From assembly GCA_963669155.1 (NCBI GenBank), contig OZ022576.1, positions 38,751,307 through 38,815,306 on the forward strand: a DNA stretch of 64,000 nt. The letters are read 5' to 3'. This document shows positions 54,801 through 61,176 of this stretch, piece after piece. This stretch comes from Arbacia lixula. Lineage: Eukaryota > Echinodermata > Echinoidea > Arbacioida > Arbaciidae. The notes beneath the pieces were generated by a model that was given only the letters and a program-made list of their open reading frames with translations, was not told where the DNA came from and ran no database searches. Numbering within the stretch: position 1 is the first letter of the stretch; every line of letters starts with the position of its first letter. A program made the translations under genes and the position numbers.

Positions 54801-57800
54801 ATAAAAGAGAAAAAGAGAAAGAAGTAGAACCTTATTTAAGCAAAGATAAAGTGATCAAAATCTACAATTCACTAACAAACAAAAATGTCTTCAATTTGGC
54901 GCGAAATTGATCCTCAGTTTAAGATTCTCGAATAAAGTCTGGAAGTTTATTCCACAGCATCGGTGTGGCAAACTGGAAAGACTTCTGACTATATACATCT
55001 TGGTTTTAACGGAGAACTGAACGACAAGGTTATTTGAATTTGAACAAAGGACCCGAGGTGATTTATACAAACTAATAAGTTCTTGAATAAAGTCAGGAGA
55101 ATTTCCATATAAACATCCATACTTCATGATACTGCATGAGCTGATATTTTCCTGAGGGTTTTATTTTCACGAATTACACAAATCCCTGTTGGGTCGCAAA
55201 TTTAACAGCATGCAAAAATATTTACTACATTACTACATGTACATTCTTATTGGTGATAGACTTTATATTTGGTGATTTCAACAGTTGTACAGTTATGCCT
55301 AGAACTGCATAAATTGGATGTGTATGTACGTACATGAATGTGAACAAGGAAATAACTCTCGGTACTGAAGAGTGTTGGGAATACCCACTGTTGGGATTAA
55401 TGCAGTGGCCATCATACATCATCTTGCATACATTGTAAGGGAGGGGGGATTTTGTAATAATCTCGCCCCCAACTCATCCAAATTGTTACTGAAAAATGAC
55501 TCACTTCCCAATTCCCTCTGAAAATGTATGCCTTAAACATAGTATCCACCCCCCCCCCCCCTACTTGGAGCAAAGAGCATTGTCGAAAAAACAAAATTGA
55601 ACTAAATTGAGCCCCCGTCCCCCATACATGTAGAGGAAATCCTGGCCATATGCCTAAGCCTATGGTTACATGAACATAACAACAAAACAATCAAATCAGC
55701 CACTGCACTTGCACATGTGTCGGTGGATGGGGTGCAGGAGTGAACAATTTGCTGTACTGTACATGGGTGCTCACAGCGATTTAGCCAACGATATGAAAAG
55801 CAGCTCGACTGTTTCATGTTCAGCATGGCAGAGTCCTTTTGTTTCATGACATCAGGCTTAAAAAGTGCCCCCCCCCCCCCTTTGCCAAAAAAAAAGTTTT
55901 TACCCCTCTGCACATATCTTTTGAAATGAAAGTAGAAAAGTGAAAGTGATAAAATACAGCATTATCGATAAATCTCTAAATAGAGCTTTACCTAAAGTGC
56001 ACCCATTTCCTGAAACGACTTCCTGTGACTTTGTCCCAAATTTGGGCTCGACCAGAAGTGACGAATTCATGTCGAAGGCCAGCACCACCATCCATTGTTT
56101 CAAACTGCGGCCTTTACCCTTGAGAAAGCACACAGCTTCCTAATATCAACACTATTAGGTCAGCATTGAACAACCCACAAAGAGACATTGTACTATCCAT
56201 GAAGCACATGTTCTAGTGCGACTTTCAAGCATGGGTGAGTACGATGTATTCAGTGAGTAATACAATTACCAACCATGTGCGCAGGGTCACTGTCTTTATA
56301 ATGTAATGGACTGGTAAATTGTGAAAAACTCAATACTTCAATTAATACAGGAACCCAGTTGCTATGGCAAAGGATTATTACCAGGGCTCACCATTTACAG
56401 TACCCTAAGGGCCAATGGCCACTTGAAATGGCATTGGGCCATCTGAAACTCGAGAATCGGTAGCCCGGCTGGGCACCAAAAAATTGCAGCAACACATAAC
56501 ATGTACGTTAGTACAGACAGATATGGTAGACCACGATGTTTCAAATTAAATACTGTAAGCAGCATGTAAAGCTGTGCCAGAACCATCAATTGTATTCACA
56601 TAGTTTGCCCAACTCTGATTCGATAGGCAACAACATGGCGTGTGCTGCCTCATAGGGCAAGCAGATAACAAAAGAATATGTGCCATGTTGTTACAGTTTG
56701 AAACAGAGTTGGCCATGCTCTGTATACATGTAGATGGCTCTGAGCTGCGCCACTATCTAGCGCCACCTGTTGGTAGATTTATAAACATCAATGGCTCTTC
56801 AAGATTCAAGATTCAACTTTATTTTCCACAAAAAAAAGACATCAAAACAAATACATGCATAAAGTTCAAATACAATTATAACAAAACAAGAAATAATAAA
56901 AAACAATTCATTTATAGAGATATTTTTTTTTGTGGAGGGGTCCAAAAGAAGAAGGGCTTGTGTGTCTTGCTTCCAAGATAACTCGTCCACATTGTTCTTT
57001 TGGATTGTGAGCATATCAATAGTCTTGAGGTGATTCTTTCATGTTACAATTTCATACATAATGTCTATCATAGAATGAAAATCAAGAATAGAATACAAAG
57101 CTGTCAAGTTGGATTATGGGCTTACCACAATTTCCTCCTACCTGTAATCCAAAAACTGATAGTGGTCAGACAAGTTGTCAGACAAAGGACATTGATGTCC
57201 TATTCTTGCTTAAGAGGGCAATTTCTTTTGTTCAGTCTAGCAAAATGTGAGAAAAGCAAGGCAAGAACCTCACCATGATCAATATAACATGCAAAGCTAG
57301 AGCTACATGTACACAAGACTTACTGCTACTGATCTCAGAAGGCTACCCTGACCTCGTCAGGCCAGACATGACAACCATCAGAGATCTTAATTATGGTAAT
57401 TTCACTCAATCTTAATATGATTTTTGTTCATACATAGAGCTGCTTTACTCTAAAAATTTGCCTGTTAGAAGACAATTACTTTGTTAGATAGTAAGCAAAT
57501 AATCAGCGTTGGTGAGGGTGATGGGACGAACTATCACTTCCGAGGCGCAGCTGAGGAAAGATAGCGTATACATTCAGATCGCCGAGGAAGTGATAGCTCG
57601 TCTCATTGCTTGAAACCAAAAGTTGATTATTTGCTTTATATTCCGCATCTGAAACCAACTATCTATACCAAAAATTAAATTTGACGTAAAAAGGTAATGT
57701 TTATTTATCTCCATAACCCCGAGCCGCTGCCATGGGGAACACGCGTTAGGACGCGCATTATGACGCGCATTAGGACGCGTATTAGGACGCGTATTAGGAC

Positions 57801-59087
57801 GCGCATTAGGACGCGCGTTAGGACGCACGTTAGGATGCGTTAGATGTCAAGTGATAGTCCGAGTGTAACGCACTTTTATTTCGCGCGTACTCAAAACATT
57901 AATCACGCATTAGAACTGTGAGAAGTGAAGAGATCAGCGAAACCAAAAAGTACTATCACCTAGAGTGTAACGAACTTTTATTCTCAGGTGATCTGATAGG
58001 AAAAACTACGCCTCATCACGTGATCAACTCTTGACCAATCATATAGCAACATTCTTAGTATGTGGAATATAAATATCACTAGCGAAAATGATAAATGGTC
58101 GATAGGCATCAACCCCAAGGTCAAGCCAGGTAGCCAGGGATGAAACCGTCAAAATCAGTGTACAGAGTATGTGTGTTCAGTGCACTTCATGAAAGGTGAT
58201 ATTGAACTTTGCAAGTTATAGATAAAACTTTCTTCAGAGAATATCAATCGCATAGCGAGCCAGTGGACTTATTGTTACGTATGCCACCAGGACAGCTACG
58301 CCCCTCGAACTCGGAGCTGTATAAATGCTAGACAGGAATAAAACTGTTTTATTTGGGACACTCTCTATCACAATGTTTTTTTATTAGTTAAGCGCCAAGT
58401 GTTTTTCTGAATTTCAGTCTACATGAATACATGCGAGTGCTAGCGAACATTTGCATGTTCAAGTGTGTCATCCACTTAACCATGCTTGCCCACTATGAGA
58501 CATGATAATTTGTCATGTCAGTGATGACATCAATGGCAATGCACAAGATCTAGACTTAGGAGTTAATTAATCAATTAATTGATTAATTAATGAATAACGG
58601 TGCTCATGGGACAGTGTCGTTTTGGTCCGCCCAACAGCAATGGTGAGCCATAACGGCGTGCCACTGCAGAACGGTCTTGGGGGTGGTCTATGAAATAAAG
58701 CATGCTGGATCACAATATCTCTTGCGGTGTAACGCGGGGCCATTAGCTTTTGCCTGGCCTCACACAACTTCAGACTGATGATTGGACTCTTTAGACACCA
58801 TGATGACTCGAGTATGATTGGAATAGGTGTAACACGTCACATATTTTCTGAATAAAATGAATTTATATTTTCACATATATTTTGAATTATTACCTCTCCA
58901 CAGATTGACTTTTAATTTCATAGGTGTTCGAGGCTGAGGCGTCGAAGGATGCCAGTATTCTGTCGAGTTCATCTGGCCCGTCTGTTGTTTTAAATGGCTC
59001 GGACGACATGTCTGCAAAAACAGCATCACCCTCCATGCCCTCTGCTTGCAAATCGAAGTCCAAGTCCACGCCGGATTCACTCATCAT
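7032..59087 (-). CDS. Mitf: MITF/TFE-family bHLH-leucine-zipper transcription factor, full 8-exon coding span
   Basis: The coding parts are 58894-59087, 41321-41624, 15555-15755, 10833-10937, 9203-9392, 8620-8695, 8201-8348 and 7032-7583. All introns have GT..AG borders and all phases agree (2,0,0,0,1,2,0 across the seven introns). Total 1,770 nt, 589 residues plus stop, close to vertebrate MITF-A or TFE3. Domains: N-terminal regulatory segment 1-166, conserved LENPT block and SP site 167-233, acidic activation helix 234-268, basic region about 319-336, HLH to about 385, zipper about 386-410, Gln-rich tail with a conserved serine cluster at 554-562. Known family role: dimers bind E-boxes and M-boxes and control lysosome/autophagy genes and pigment-cell fate. 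One locus appears to stand in for the four vertebrate paralogues. Whether the sequence is orthologous to all four is inference. The gene spans 52 kb because introns 1 and 2 are 17 and 26 kb. Confidence 0.95.
7584..8200. other. Mitf intron 7
   Basis: 617 bp, strongly pyrimidine-rich on the plus strand. It has a C run at about 8146-8158. It contains a duplicated piece of exon 7 at 8049-8102, described separately. No other feature. Confidence 0.9.
8049..8102 (-). pseudogene. Partial duplicate of the end of Mitf exon 7 without a donor
   Basis: 54 nt match 8194-8247 with about four differences. The minus-strand reading is [15 protein letters not shown], as in the zipper. Directly after ATCCAG the true exon has GTAGGC but this copy has GAAGGC, so the splice donor is gone. 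The offset is 145 bp. Its upstream side runs into GA-rich sequence without a recognisable acceptor, so it is unlikely to be spliced. Best read as a local tandem duplication of the exon/intron border. Confidence 0.75.
8201..8348 (-). CDS. Mitf: Mitf exon 7 (loop, helix 2 and leucine zipper)
   Basis: Encodes residues 357-406. The acceptor is cttgtatgcacag and the donor is ATCCAG|GTAGGC, phase 0. The translated run [20 protein letters not shown] matches vertebrate [21 protein letters not shown], followed by the zipper [15 protein letters not shown] (vertebrate KKLEHANRHLLLRIQ). The zipper keeps the family's hydrophobic heptads but has Met-Met where vertebrates have Leu-Leu. This restricted zipper lets MITF/TFE members dimerise only among themselves. 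A second, degenerate copy of the last ~54 nt of this exon lies 145 bp away at 8049-8102 and lacks a GT donor. Confidence 0.97.
8349..8619. other. Mitf intron 6
   Basis: 271 bp, AT-rich, with no repeat or other feature recognised. Confidence 0.9.
8620..8695 (-). CDS. Mitf: Mitf exon 6 (basic region / helix 1)
   Basis: Encodes [20 protein letters not shown] then PKNID, residues 332-356, plus two bases. The 76 nt enter in phase 1 and leave in phase 2. The acceptor is acctgtgcag and the donor is ACCC|GTAAGT. The [16 protein letters not shown] string is the family-diagnostic junction of the basic region and helix 1. The Glu and Arg residues that read CAnnTG are intact. Vertebrate SNDPD is NIDPD here, continuing into exon 7. 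Confidence 0.97.
8696..9202. other. Mitf intron 5
   Basis: 507 bp, AT-rich with a T run near 8802. Nothing else seen. Confidence 0.9.
9203..9392 (-). CDS. Mitf: Mitf exon 5 (14-3-3-site region and start of basic region)
   Basis: Encodes residues 269-331 plus one base. The acceptor is ccctctcactctcag and the donor is AACATGA|GTGAGT, phase 1. Features in order: MPVTQDYMD, matching the vertebrate LPVSGNLID exon start; [15 protein letters not shown], matching SNSCPANLPNIKRE; then [14 protein letters not shown], the basic DNA-contact region. The SCP serine corresponds to TFEB Ser211 (MITF Ser173), the 14-3-3 docking site phosphorylated by mTORC1. IKSE is a psi-K-x-E SUMO consensus at the position of vertebrate MITF Lys182. 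Vertebrates split this region over more than one exon, so the gene appears to have a fused exon here. Confidence 0.95.
9393..10832. other. Mitf intron 4
   Basis: 1.44 kb, AT-rich, with a GA-rich patch at 9403-9423 and a GT repeat at 10811-10826 near the donor. The long frame at 9911-10411 has no family resemblance and its codon content looks random. Confidence 0.85.
10833..10937 (-). CDS. Mitf: Mitf exon 4 (acidic transactivation helix)
   Basis: Encodes residues 234-268, 35 codons, phase 0 on both sides. The acceptor is ctgtccatcag and the donor is AATACA|GTGAGT. It starts [20 protein letters not shown] and ends AMPNT, aligning with vertebrate MITF IDDVIDDIISLESSYNEEIL...QMANT. This is the conserved amphipathic acidic helix that recruits CBP/p300 in the vertebrate proteins. 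The residues between the helix and the end are slightly longer than in vertebrates. A short GT microsatellite touches the donor side (10811-10826), giving a GT-rich intron start. Confidence 0.95.
11541..11970. repeat. Polypyrimidine (CT)n tract
   Basis: About 430 bp of C/T on the plus strand with a perfect CT core at about 11835-11882 and a C run near 11727-11736. It lies inside intron 3. The Ser/Leu-rich open frames across it are low-complexity artefacts. Confidence 0.9.
12428..12543. mobile_element. MITE-like element, family 1, copy 2
   Basis: 116 bp bounded by ccaggggcca and tggcccctgg. Inner arms ccttaccagcctagttggtt and aactaggcttagtaagg pair with each other. Same family as 1902-2025. 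Confidence 0.65.
15355..15529. mobile_element. MITE-like element, family 4 (gggccctgttgcataaagct termini)
   Basis: 175 bp, left end gggccctgttgcataaagct, right end agctttatgcaacaggaccc. The interior has runs of taac/gtta inverted motifs including catcgatg and ccatgg palindromes. It ends only about 20 bp from the exon 3 donor (15549-15554). Non-coding. Confidence 0.7.
15555..15755 (-). CDS. Mitf: Mitf exon 3 (LENPT block and SP phosphosite)
   Basis: Encodes residues 167-233, exactly 67 codons, phase 0 at both ends. The acceptor is ctctccctgtccag and the donor is CAAGAG|GTAAGA. It opens [20 protein letters not shown], which is nearly the vertebrate V-x-T-x-LENPT-(K/R)-(Y/F)-H-(I/L)-QQ block. 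It closes with [11 protein letters not shown], corresponding to the vertebrate APNSPM motif whose serine is the ERK site of MITF-M (Ser73) and an mTORC1/ERK site of TFEB (Ser142). This is the first exon shared by the long isoform and the proposed short isoform, as in vertebrates. A MITE-like element lies about 20 bp beyond its donor, and degenerate copies of its acceptor are arrayed just upstream (15800-16080). Confidence 0.95.
15800..16080. repeat. Tandem array of Mitf exon-3 acceptor-region copies
   Basis: Degenerate units of about 75-85 bp repeat the sequence around the exon 3 acceptor (agcttggtgttcacctggacaggg) followed by agaagacag..tcattgaaaatct. On the minus strand, copies at 15838 and 15920 read ccttgtccag|GTGAAC and cccgtctag|GTGAAC. 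More decayed units are near 15996 and 16067. Spacings are 83, 82, then about 75 bp. Each copy carries an extra A after GTGAAC. Confidence 0.75.
16508..16690. repeat. Diverged tandem duplication, ~101-bp period
   Basis: The unit aatcttcaaaat(g/a)aaatgc...gaatatt...gatc(a/g)ataaat(a)..gctga.ta.ttcc occurs twice, about 80% identical by eye. Non-coding. Confidence 0.6.
18751..19014. repeat. Near-perfect tandem duplication, 132-bp period
   Basis: Two adjacent 132-bp copies (18751-18882 and 18883-19014) begin ctgcaggaaccaacagaaag. I find one difference (caggaaag versus cagaaaag), so the duplication is very recent or is an assembly artefact. Confidence 0.95.
20747..20766. repeat. Poly-G run
   Basis: 20 consecutive G followed by further G4 and G5 runs to about 20800. 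Potential quadruplex on the plus strand. Confidence 0.9.
21886..22395. repeat. Dispersed ~520-bp repeat, copy A
   Basis: Starts taaagacagagtagccctt and ends gacctgccaaagggctccc. Collinear with 34518-35055 over the whole length, with blocks such as ctgctcgcatta, cactgacctctaagcgga and agtctctaggc shared. No coding potential or terminal structure identified. Confidence 0.75.
24813..24845. repeat. Poly-T run
   Basis: 33 T in a row. Could be a retroposed poly(A) tail on the minus strand, but no element body was recognised beside it. Confidence 0.9.
26631..26687 (-). CDS. Mitf: Probable alternative first exon of Mitf (MITF-M-like)
   Basis: A 19-codon exon encoding [19 protein letters not shown] lies within intron 2. 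The ATG is the first in frame after a TGA at 26727-26729 and has A at -3. The exon ends CAACAG|GTATGT, a near-consensus donor in phase 0, exactly the phase needed to join exon 3 (VNTKLENPT). The predicted product is 442 residues (19 + 423) and lacks exons 1 and 2. In vertebrates the melanocyte promoter of MITF makes a very short private peptide (MLEMLEYNHYQ) joined to the same exon, so position, length, phase and the aromatic-plus-Gln ending all agree. A CpG-rich block lies just upstream. Without transcript data this remains a strong prediction. Sequence identity to the vertebrate peptide is too short to prove homology. Confidence 0.6.
26955..27095 (-). promoter_or_regulatory. Candidate internal CpG-rich promoter for the short Mitf isoform
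   Basis: About 16 CpG dinucleotides fall in roughly 130 bp (26947-27084), while the flanking intron is nearly CpG-free. No TATA box is seen on the minus strand. A CRE-like octamer TGACCTCA lies on the minus strand at 27085-27092, one base from the TGACGTCA through which CREB acts in the vertebrate MITF-M promoter. The block is 270-410 bp upstream of the alternative ATG at 26687, a reasonable 5'UTR distance. The promoter assignment is inference from composition and position. Confidence 0.4.
27706..27945. repeat. Duplicated ~95-bp module, ~130-bp spacing
   Basis: Copies at about 27714-27810 and 27843-27938 share attactccccagata(g/t)gtgctgctgttc, ttgacttatc(c/t)atgaag, tccttacgacttccag and ttgccttcttggcacaca. 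Each has two GATA-type motifs (AGATA and CTTATC). On the plus strand both read LDLSMK(N/S)PYDFQ. The module lies 1.0-1.3 kb upstream of the alternative first exon. Confidence 0.8.
34518..35055. repeat. Dispersed ~520-bp repeat, copy B
   Basis: Collinear with copy A: begins taaagacagagtagccctttt, ends gacctgcaaaagggctcccc. A decayed piece also occurs near 61340-61520 (gacctgcaaaagggcttc). Confidence 0.75.
36391..36406. repeat. Poly-C run
   Basis: About 16 C in a row. One of many C/G homopolymers in this window. Confidence 0.85.
41321..41624 (-). CDS. Mitf: Mitf exon 2 (Rag/mTORC1-interaction segment)
   Basis: Encodes residues 65-166. The acceptor is ccctaaccatgcag and the donor is CGG|GTAAGG in phase 0. 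The 304 nt join exon 1 in phase 2. The core is [20 protein letters not shown], which aligns with vertebrate MASRIGLRMQLMREQ of TFEB and SRILLRQQLMREQ of MITF, the segment known to contact active Rag heterodimers at the lysosome. It ends REVLR, matching the vertebrate exon end MEVLK before the LENPT exon. The middle (residues about 90-150) is Ala/Ser/Pro-rich and poorly conserved. The vertebrate Ser-Arg pair of the Rag motif appears as Met-Arg here. An internal Met after GA could serve as a start for a transcript lacking exon 1. Confidence 0.9.
42008..42459. mobile_element. Long-TIR MITE-like element, family 2, copy 3, with an insertion
   Basis: Left arm tgtttcaccaagctgttcgt then acgactggtgatcccttcttg; right arm caagaagggatcaccagtcg then acgaacacctttgtgaaaca. 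At about 450 bp it is longer than the 305-bp copies because sequence beginning aataataataatagtgccgt, resembling the 3' tail of the SINE at 54058-54366, lies inside it. The outer flanks (gccttatcttacaaggagtt...) look like half of yet another foldback element. Confidence 0.7.
45057..45201. mobile_element. 145-bp MITE-like foldback element
   Basis: Terminal arms of about 52 bp: acaaatagatactgctctta...ggttaaactatagtcccacgttg and its inverse caacttgggcctatagtttt...cagtctctatttgt, with a 40-bp loop. The arms are about 80% complementary. Non-coding. Confidence 0.7.
52756..53333. mobile_element. 578-bp non-autonomous DNA transposon with TTA target duplication
   Basis: Ends are tatgcttttcacactggcaa and its exact inverse ttgccagtgtgaaaagcata, immediately flanked by TTA on each side. 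A 3-bp TTA duplication is typical of PIF/Harbinger, but the superfamily is inferred from that alone. The word agtacggggctaag recurs about seven times inside, and 52784-52849 form a near-perfect hairpin. There is no transposase frame. Confidence 0.8.
54058..54366 (-). mobile_element. tRNA-derived SINE
   Basis: On the minus strand it begins gggcactgtggtatagtggt, with an A-box-like TGGTATAGTGG (about 54347-54357) and a B-box-like GATTCAAGCCC (54304-54314). A body with a tatatagcgct block follows, ending in an (ATT)n tail (54058-54078). This is the normal SINE layout: pol III head, body, simple 3' tail. The head resembles a tRNA but the structure is not intact enough to be a functional tRNA. Confidence 0.75.
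54739..55130. mobile_element. Retroposon-like repeat with (AAT)n end
   Basis: Begins (aat)n then agtccattcttatagagcgc, the same layout as the tail end of the SINE at 54058. It continues with ggaagtttattccacagcatc and cggtgtggcaaactggaaag. The head is not recognised. Relationship to the SINE is inferred from the shared tail only. Confidence 0.4.
57500..58085. repeat. Complex repeat block with inverted and direct motifs around a minisatellite
   Basis: ggacgaactatcacttcc (57534-57541 onward) is mirrored by ggaagtgatagctcgtctca (57586 onward). gagtgtaacgcacttttatt (57860) and gagtgtaacgaacttttatt (57963) repeat directly. Tatattccgc and gtggaatata stand near the two ends. The whole may be one foldback element, but boundaries are uncertain. 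Confidence 0.45.
57741..57842. repeat. 12-bp minisatellite (ggacgcgcatta)
   Basis: About eight units of ggacgcg(c/t)atta with CpG-rich cores. The Arg-Pro-Asn-Ala open frame on the minus strand comes from the repeat. Confidence 0.9.
58271..58372. mobile_element. Possible short LTR-like fragment
   Basis: Begins TGTTACGTATGCC, contains tataaatgc and an aataaa within 100 bp, and ends tatcaca. This order (TG, TATA, AATAAA, CA) is LTR-like, but no target duplication or internal retroelement region is seen. Could be coincidence. Confidence 0.25.
58563..58590. promoter_or_regulatory. Perfect 28-bp palindrome of homeodomain cores
   Basis: The sequence is its own reverse complement and contains TTAATTAAT, TAATCAATTA and ATTGATTAATTAA cores recognised by many paired-type and other homeodomain proteins. 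It lies about 300 bp inside intron 1. Regulatory role is inference. Confidence 0.3.
58894..59087 (-). CDS. Mitf: Mitf exon 1 (start exon, MITF-A-like N-terminus)
   Basis: Encodes residues 1-64 plus two bases of codon 65. The start is the upstream of two adjacent ATGs. An in-frame TAA lies eight codons upstream (59109-59111) and position -3 is G. The exon begins [12 protein letters not shown] and ends YEIKSQSVE, matching the vertebrate MITF-A/TFE3 first-exon pattern (SESG..DF....YELKSQ). The middle is acidic, with [14 protein letters not shown], which resembles a short activation helix. The donor is GAG-AG|GTAATA, phase 2. In vertebrates this exon belongs to the isoform regulated by Rag GTPases and mTORC1. 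The vertebrate QPLKSSSS stretch after YELKSQ is only partly kept here (SQSVESS), so a vertebrate-type degron at that spot may be absent. Confidence 0.9.
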
Positions 59088-59399
59088 ATCACAGCCCTTT
59101 TCGGTATCTTACGAAGCAAACCTGTCCTCTTAACTCTCTTAGAGAGTTACAGCAATAACTCTTGAAGCTAAATCTTATAAATTTCAATTTTTCCTTGATA
59201 TTACACTGTAGTGGCAGGTTACTCGCTAACATTTACAACTCAGTTTACATACATGTGCGATAGTGCAGCTACAGTGCAATTTCATTTCTGTATACAGCAT
59301 GCATACAAGTACAGTTACGTTTACATGCATGGGATCTAGGTTTGTTTACGTATGGTAAATTCGCGGGTGCTTGCATTGTGAGCATGATTTAAGTGCCGT

Positions 59400-59520
59400 A
59401 TACACCCCCTAAATGGGCGATCGCAATGTACACGTCGAATCGATCCCGCGCGCGGGACGCGACGCGCGAGTGCGTCCGCTCGCACTCACAGGGCAGCATT
59501 TCGTCAGCGCAAGCTGCTCA
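59400..59520. promoter_or_regulatory. CpG-rich block upstream of exon 1, candidate main promoter
   Basis: This is the densest CpG cluster in the window (gatcgc, cgtcgaatcgat, cccgcgcgcggg, gcgacgcgcgag, gcgtccgctcgc). It lies 310-430 bp upstream of the exon 1 ATG. The position fits the promoter or 5'UTR of the long isoform. An open frame runs away from it on the plus strand, so it could also be bidirectional. No TATA box or CLEAR-type GTCACGTGAC element was seen in it. Confidence 0.35.
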
Positions 59521-59850
59521 AGAAAAAAATCGAGCCGAAGCTATGCATTGTTAGAAACGCACGAGCATTGGTTGAAAATAATGGTACGGCTTTAAAGCTG
59601 AGTAGTGATTGGACTATTGAGGGGGGCTCGTCCATGTGCGTCCTAGTGAATGACATCATTCCCATTTTAGAATGTGACGTCTTTGTGGAGGAGTGTGCAG
59701 AACTGAGGGTACCTGCTTTGTCAAAGCCCATTGTTGGAACAGCTTCGGTGGCTTTGTGCCAAACGAATATTTATATTTGTAAAAATTGCAAGCATGTTTC
59801 ATACTCGCACCCCCTGCTTGCTGCCTCAAAAAGCAAGGGAAAAAATCAAG
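59500..59850 (+). other. Unidentified open frame divergent from Mitf
   Basis: A plus-strand frame is open from the CpG block for more than 150 codons with complex composition (for example LKLSSDWTIEGGSSM and VNDIIPILECDVF) before running into a G homopolymer and a CCA repeat. There is no clear ATG in a good context near its start, and I do not recognise a family. It could be a divergent first exon, retroelement debris or chance. Confidence 0.2.
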
Positions 59851-59922
59851 AAAGATACCCCCCTTCCCCACACAACCACGGATTTGTTGTTTTACCCCGT
59901 CCCGTTTTTGTTTTGAATTTGA

Positions 59923-60013
59923 GGGGGGGGGGGGGGGGGGGAGGGGCGAATGCCATCCTCAATATCCAAGCCACAACCACCACCACCACCACCACCACCA
60001 CCACCACCACCAC
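59923..60013. repeat. Poly-G run and (CCA)n microsatellite
   Basis: 19 G at 59923-59941, then about 14 CCA units from 59971. Confidence 0.9.
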
Positions 60014-60613
60014 TTACTCACACATCCAGCCCATCCTCCGCACACATACATTTTTTTATGTATTTCTTTTTCATTCATCACTAAATATTGCATAAACATC
60101 AAATTATTTCTTGTTTATATTCATGTGTAGGCCTAAATATCAAATTGTTACTAGTAATTGCCCCCTGATCACATTGAACAGATTTACATGAATTATTGTA
60201 GCCATGGTAGTGGAAAGGGAGAATAATTGCTTCCTCTGAATATTATATCGTGCGTCTATGCTGATTTTGTAATTTTAATGTTGCAAATGCAATCCCAAGT
60301 TGCCCACTTGTATAGTTATTTTCTGTTCTCCCCCTCATCAACCAAGTATTACTATGTCTACTTGTGGTACAACACCGCCTATTCTAGATTCAAATAGGAT
60401 ATACTTTATAATGAAAATGGCAATTTATTACAACACATTATTCTGTTTGAACTACCTGATATTCCATCAAATGTATCGTGCAACATAATTTATTTTCATT
60501 CCTACTATTACTATTGGTTTTATGTATTAAACGTCGAGATACATCTTGCCATAGCGTTCAGCTTATGTTTAAAATGAAAATAAAGCGGTGTAAGACTTTG
60601 TCTACTATAAAAG

Positions 60614-60641
<28 letters not shown>
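60614..60641. repeat. (AC)n microsatellite
   Basis: 14 AC units. Confidence 0.95.
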
Positions 60642-60644
<3 letters not shown>

Positions 60645-61065
60645 TTCGAACCTATCTACTTTGACACTGAAGGATGATGCAATATTATTTTGTATTTCTC
60701 GAATTATTGGCATTCAGGCTCGTTCATTTTTTTGATGAATATTTACCCCATGAGCTAACAAACAAAATTGACAATAGATTCATGATTTTAAAAGGATTTT
60801 CTTAATTTCAGTATTTGTATAAAATAGAAAAGACCTAGGTAACATTATATTTATCATTAGCAATTCAAAGGAGACTAAATCTATTTAAACGATCTAATTT
60901 CATTTACGTTTATTAACATATTAATGTATTTGAATATAAAGCACATAATTAAATTTATCATTATTCCATTTATTTGCATTGTTATGGTTGTGTTGTATGA
61001 TTTCGATTGTTTCTTACAATTTGGGTATATCGAGTAGAAAATGACAATAAAATAGGAGCCAGATA

Positions 61066-61176
61066 GGGGAGAGAGAAAGAGAGAGAGAGAGAGAGAAAGA
61101 TCTATAGAGATAGATAGATAGATAGATAGACAAACAGACAGACAGATAGATAGACAGATAGATAGATAAACACAGG
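61066..61176. repeat. GA, GATA and GACA microsatellite
   Basis: A GA tract (61069-61098) followed by alternating GATA and GACA units (61103-61170). A G run follows at 61272-61288. Confidence 0.9.

Larger units (their letters stand above)
41625..58893. other. Mitf intron 1 (17.3 kb)
   Basis: Carries a nested MITE (42.0-42.5 kb), a 145-bp MITE (45.06 kb), a 578-bp TIR element (52.76 kb), a SINE (54.06 kb), a further repeat (54.7-55.1 kb), a minisatellite (57.7 kb) and a palindromic homeobox-type site (58.56 kb). 43-45, 45.2-49.6 and 49.8-52.7 kb are AT-rich with no recognised gene. Confidence 0.85.

Noticed and set aside
56808..56840. ttcaagattcaagattcaac direct repeat as the end of a non-LTR element
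   Set aside because: Only the short terminal repeat is suggestive; no element body was recognised.
57574..57828. Arg-Pro-Asn repeat protein
   Set aside because: Product of the 12-bp minisatellite.
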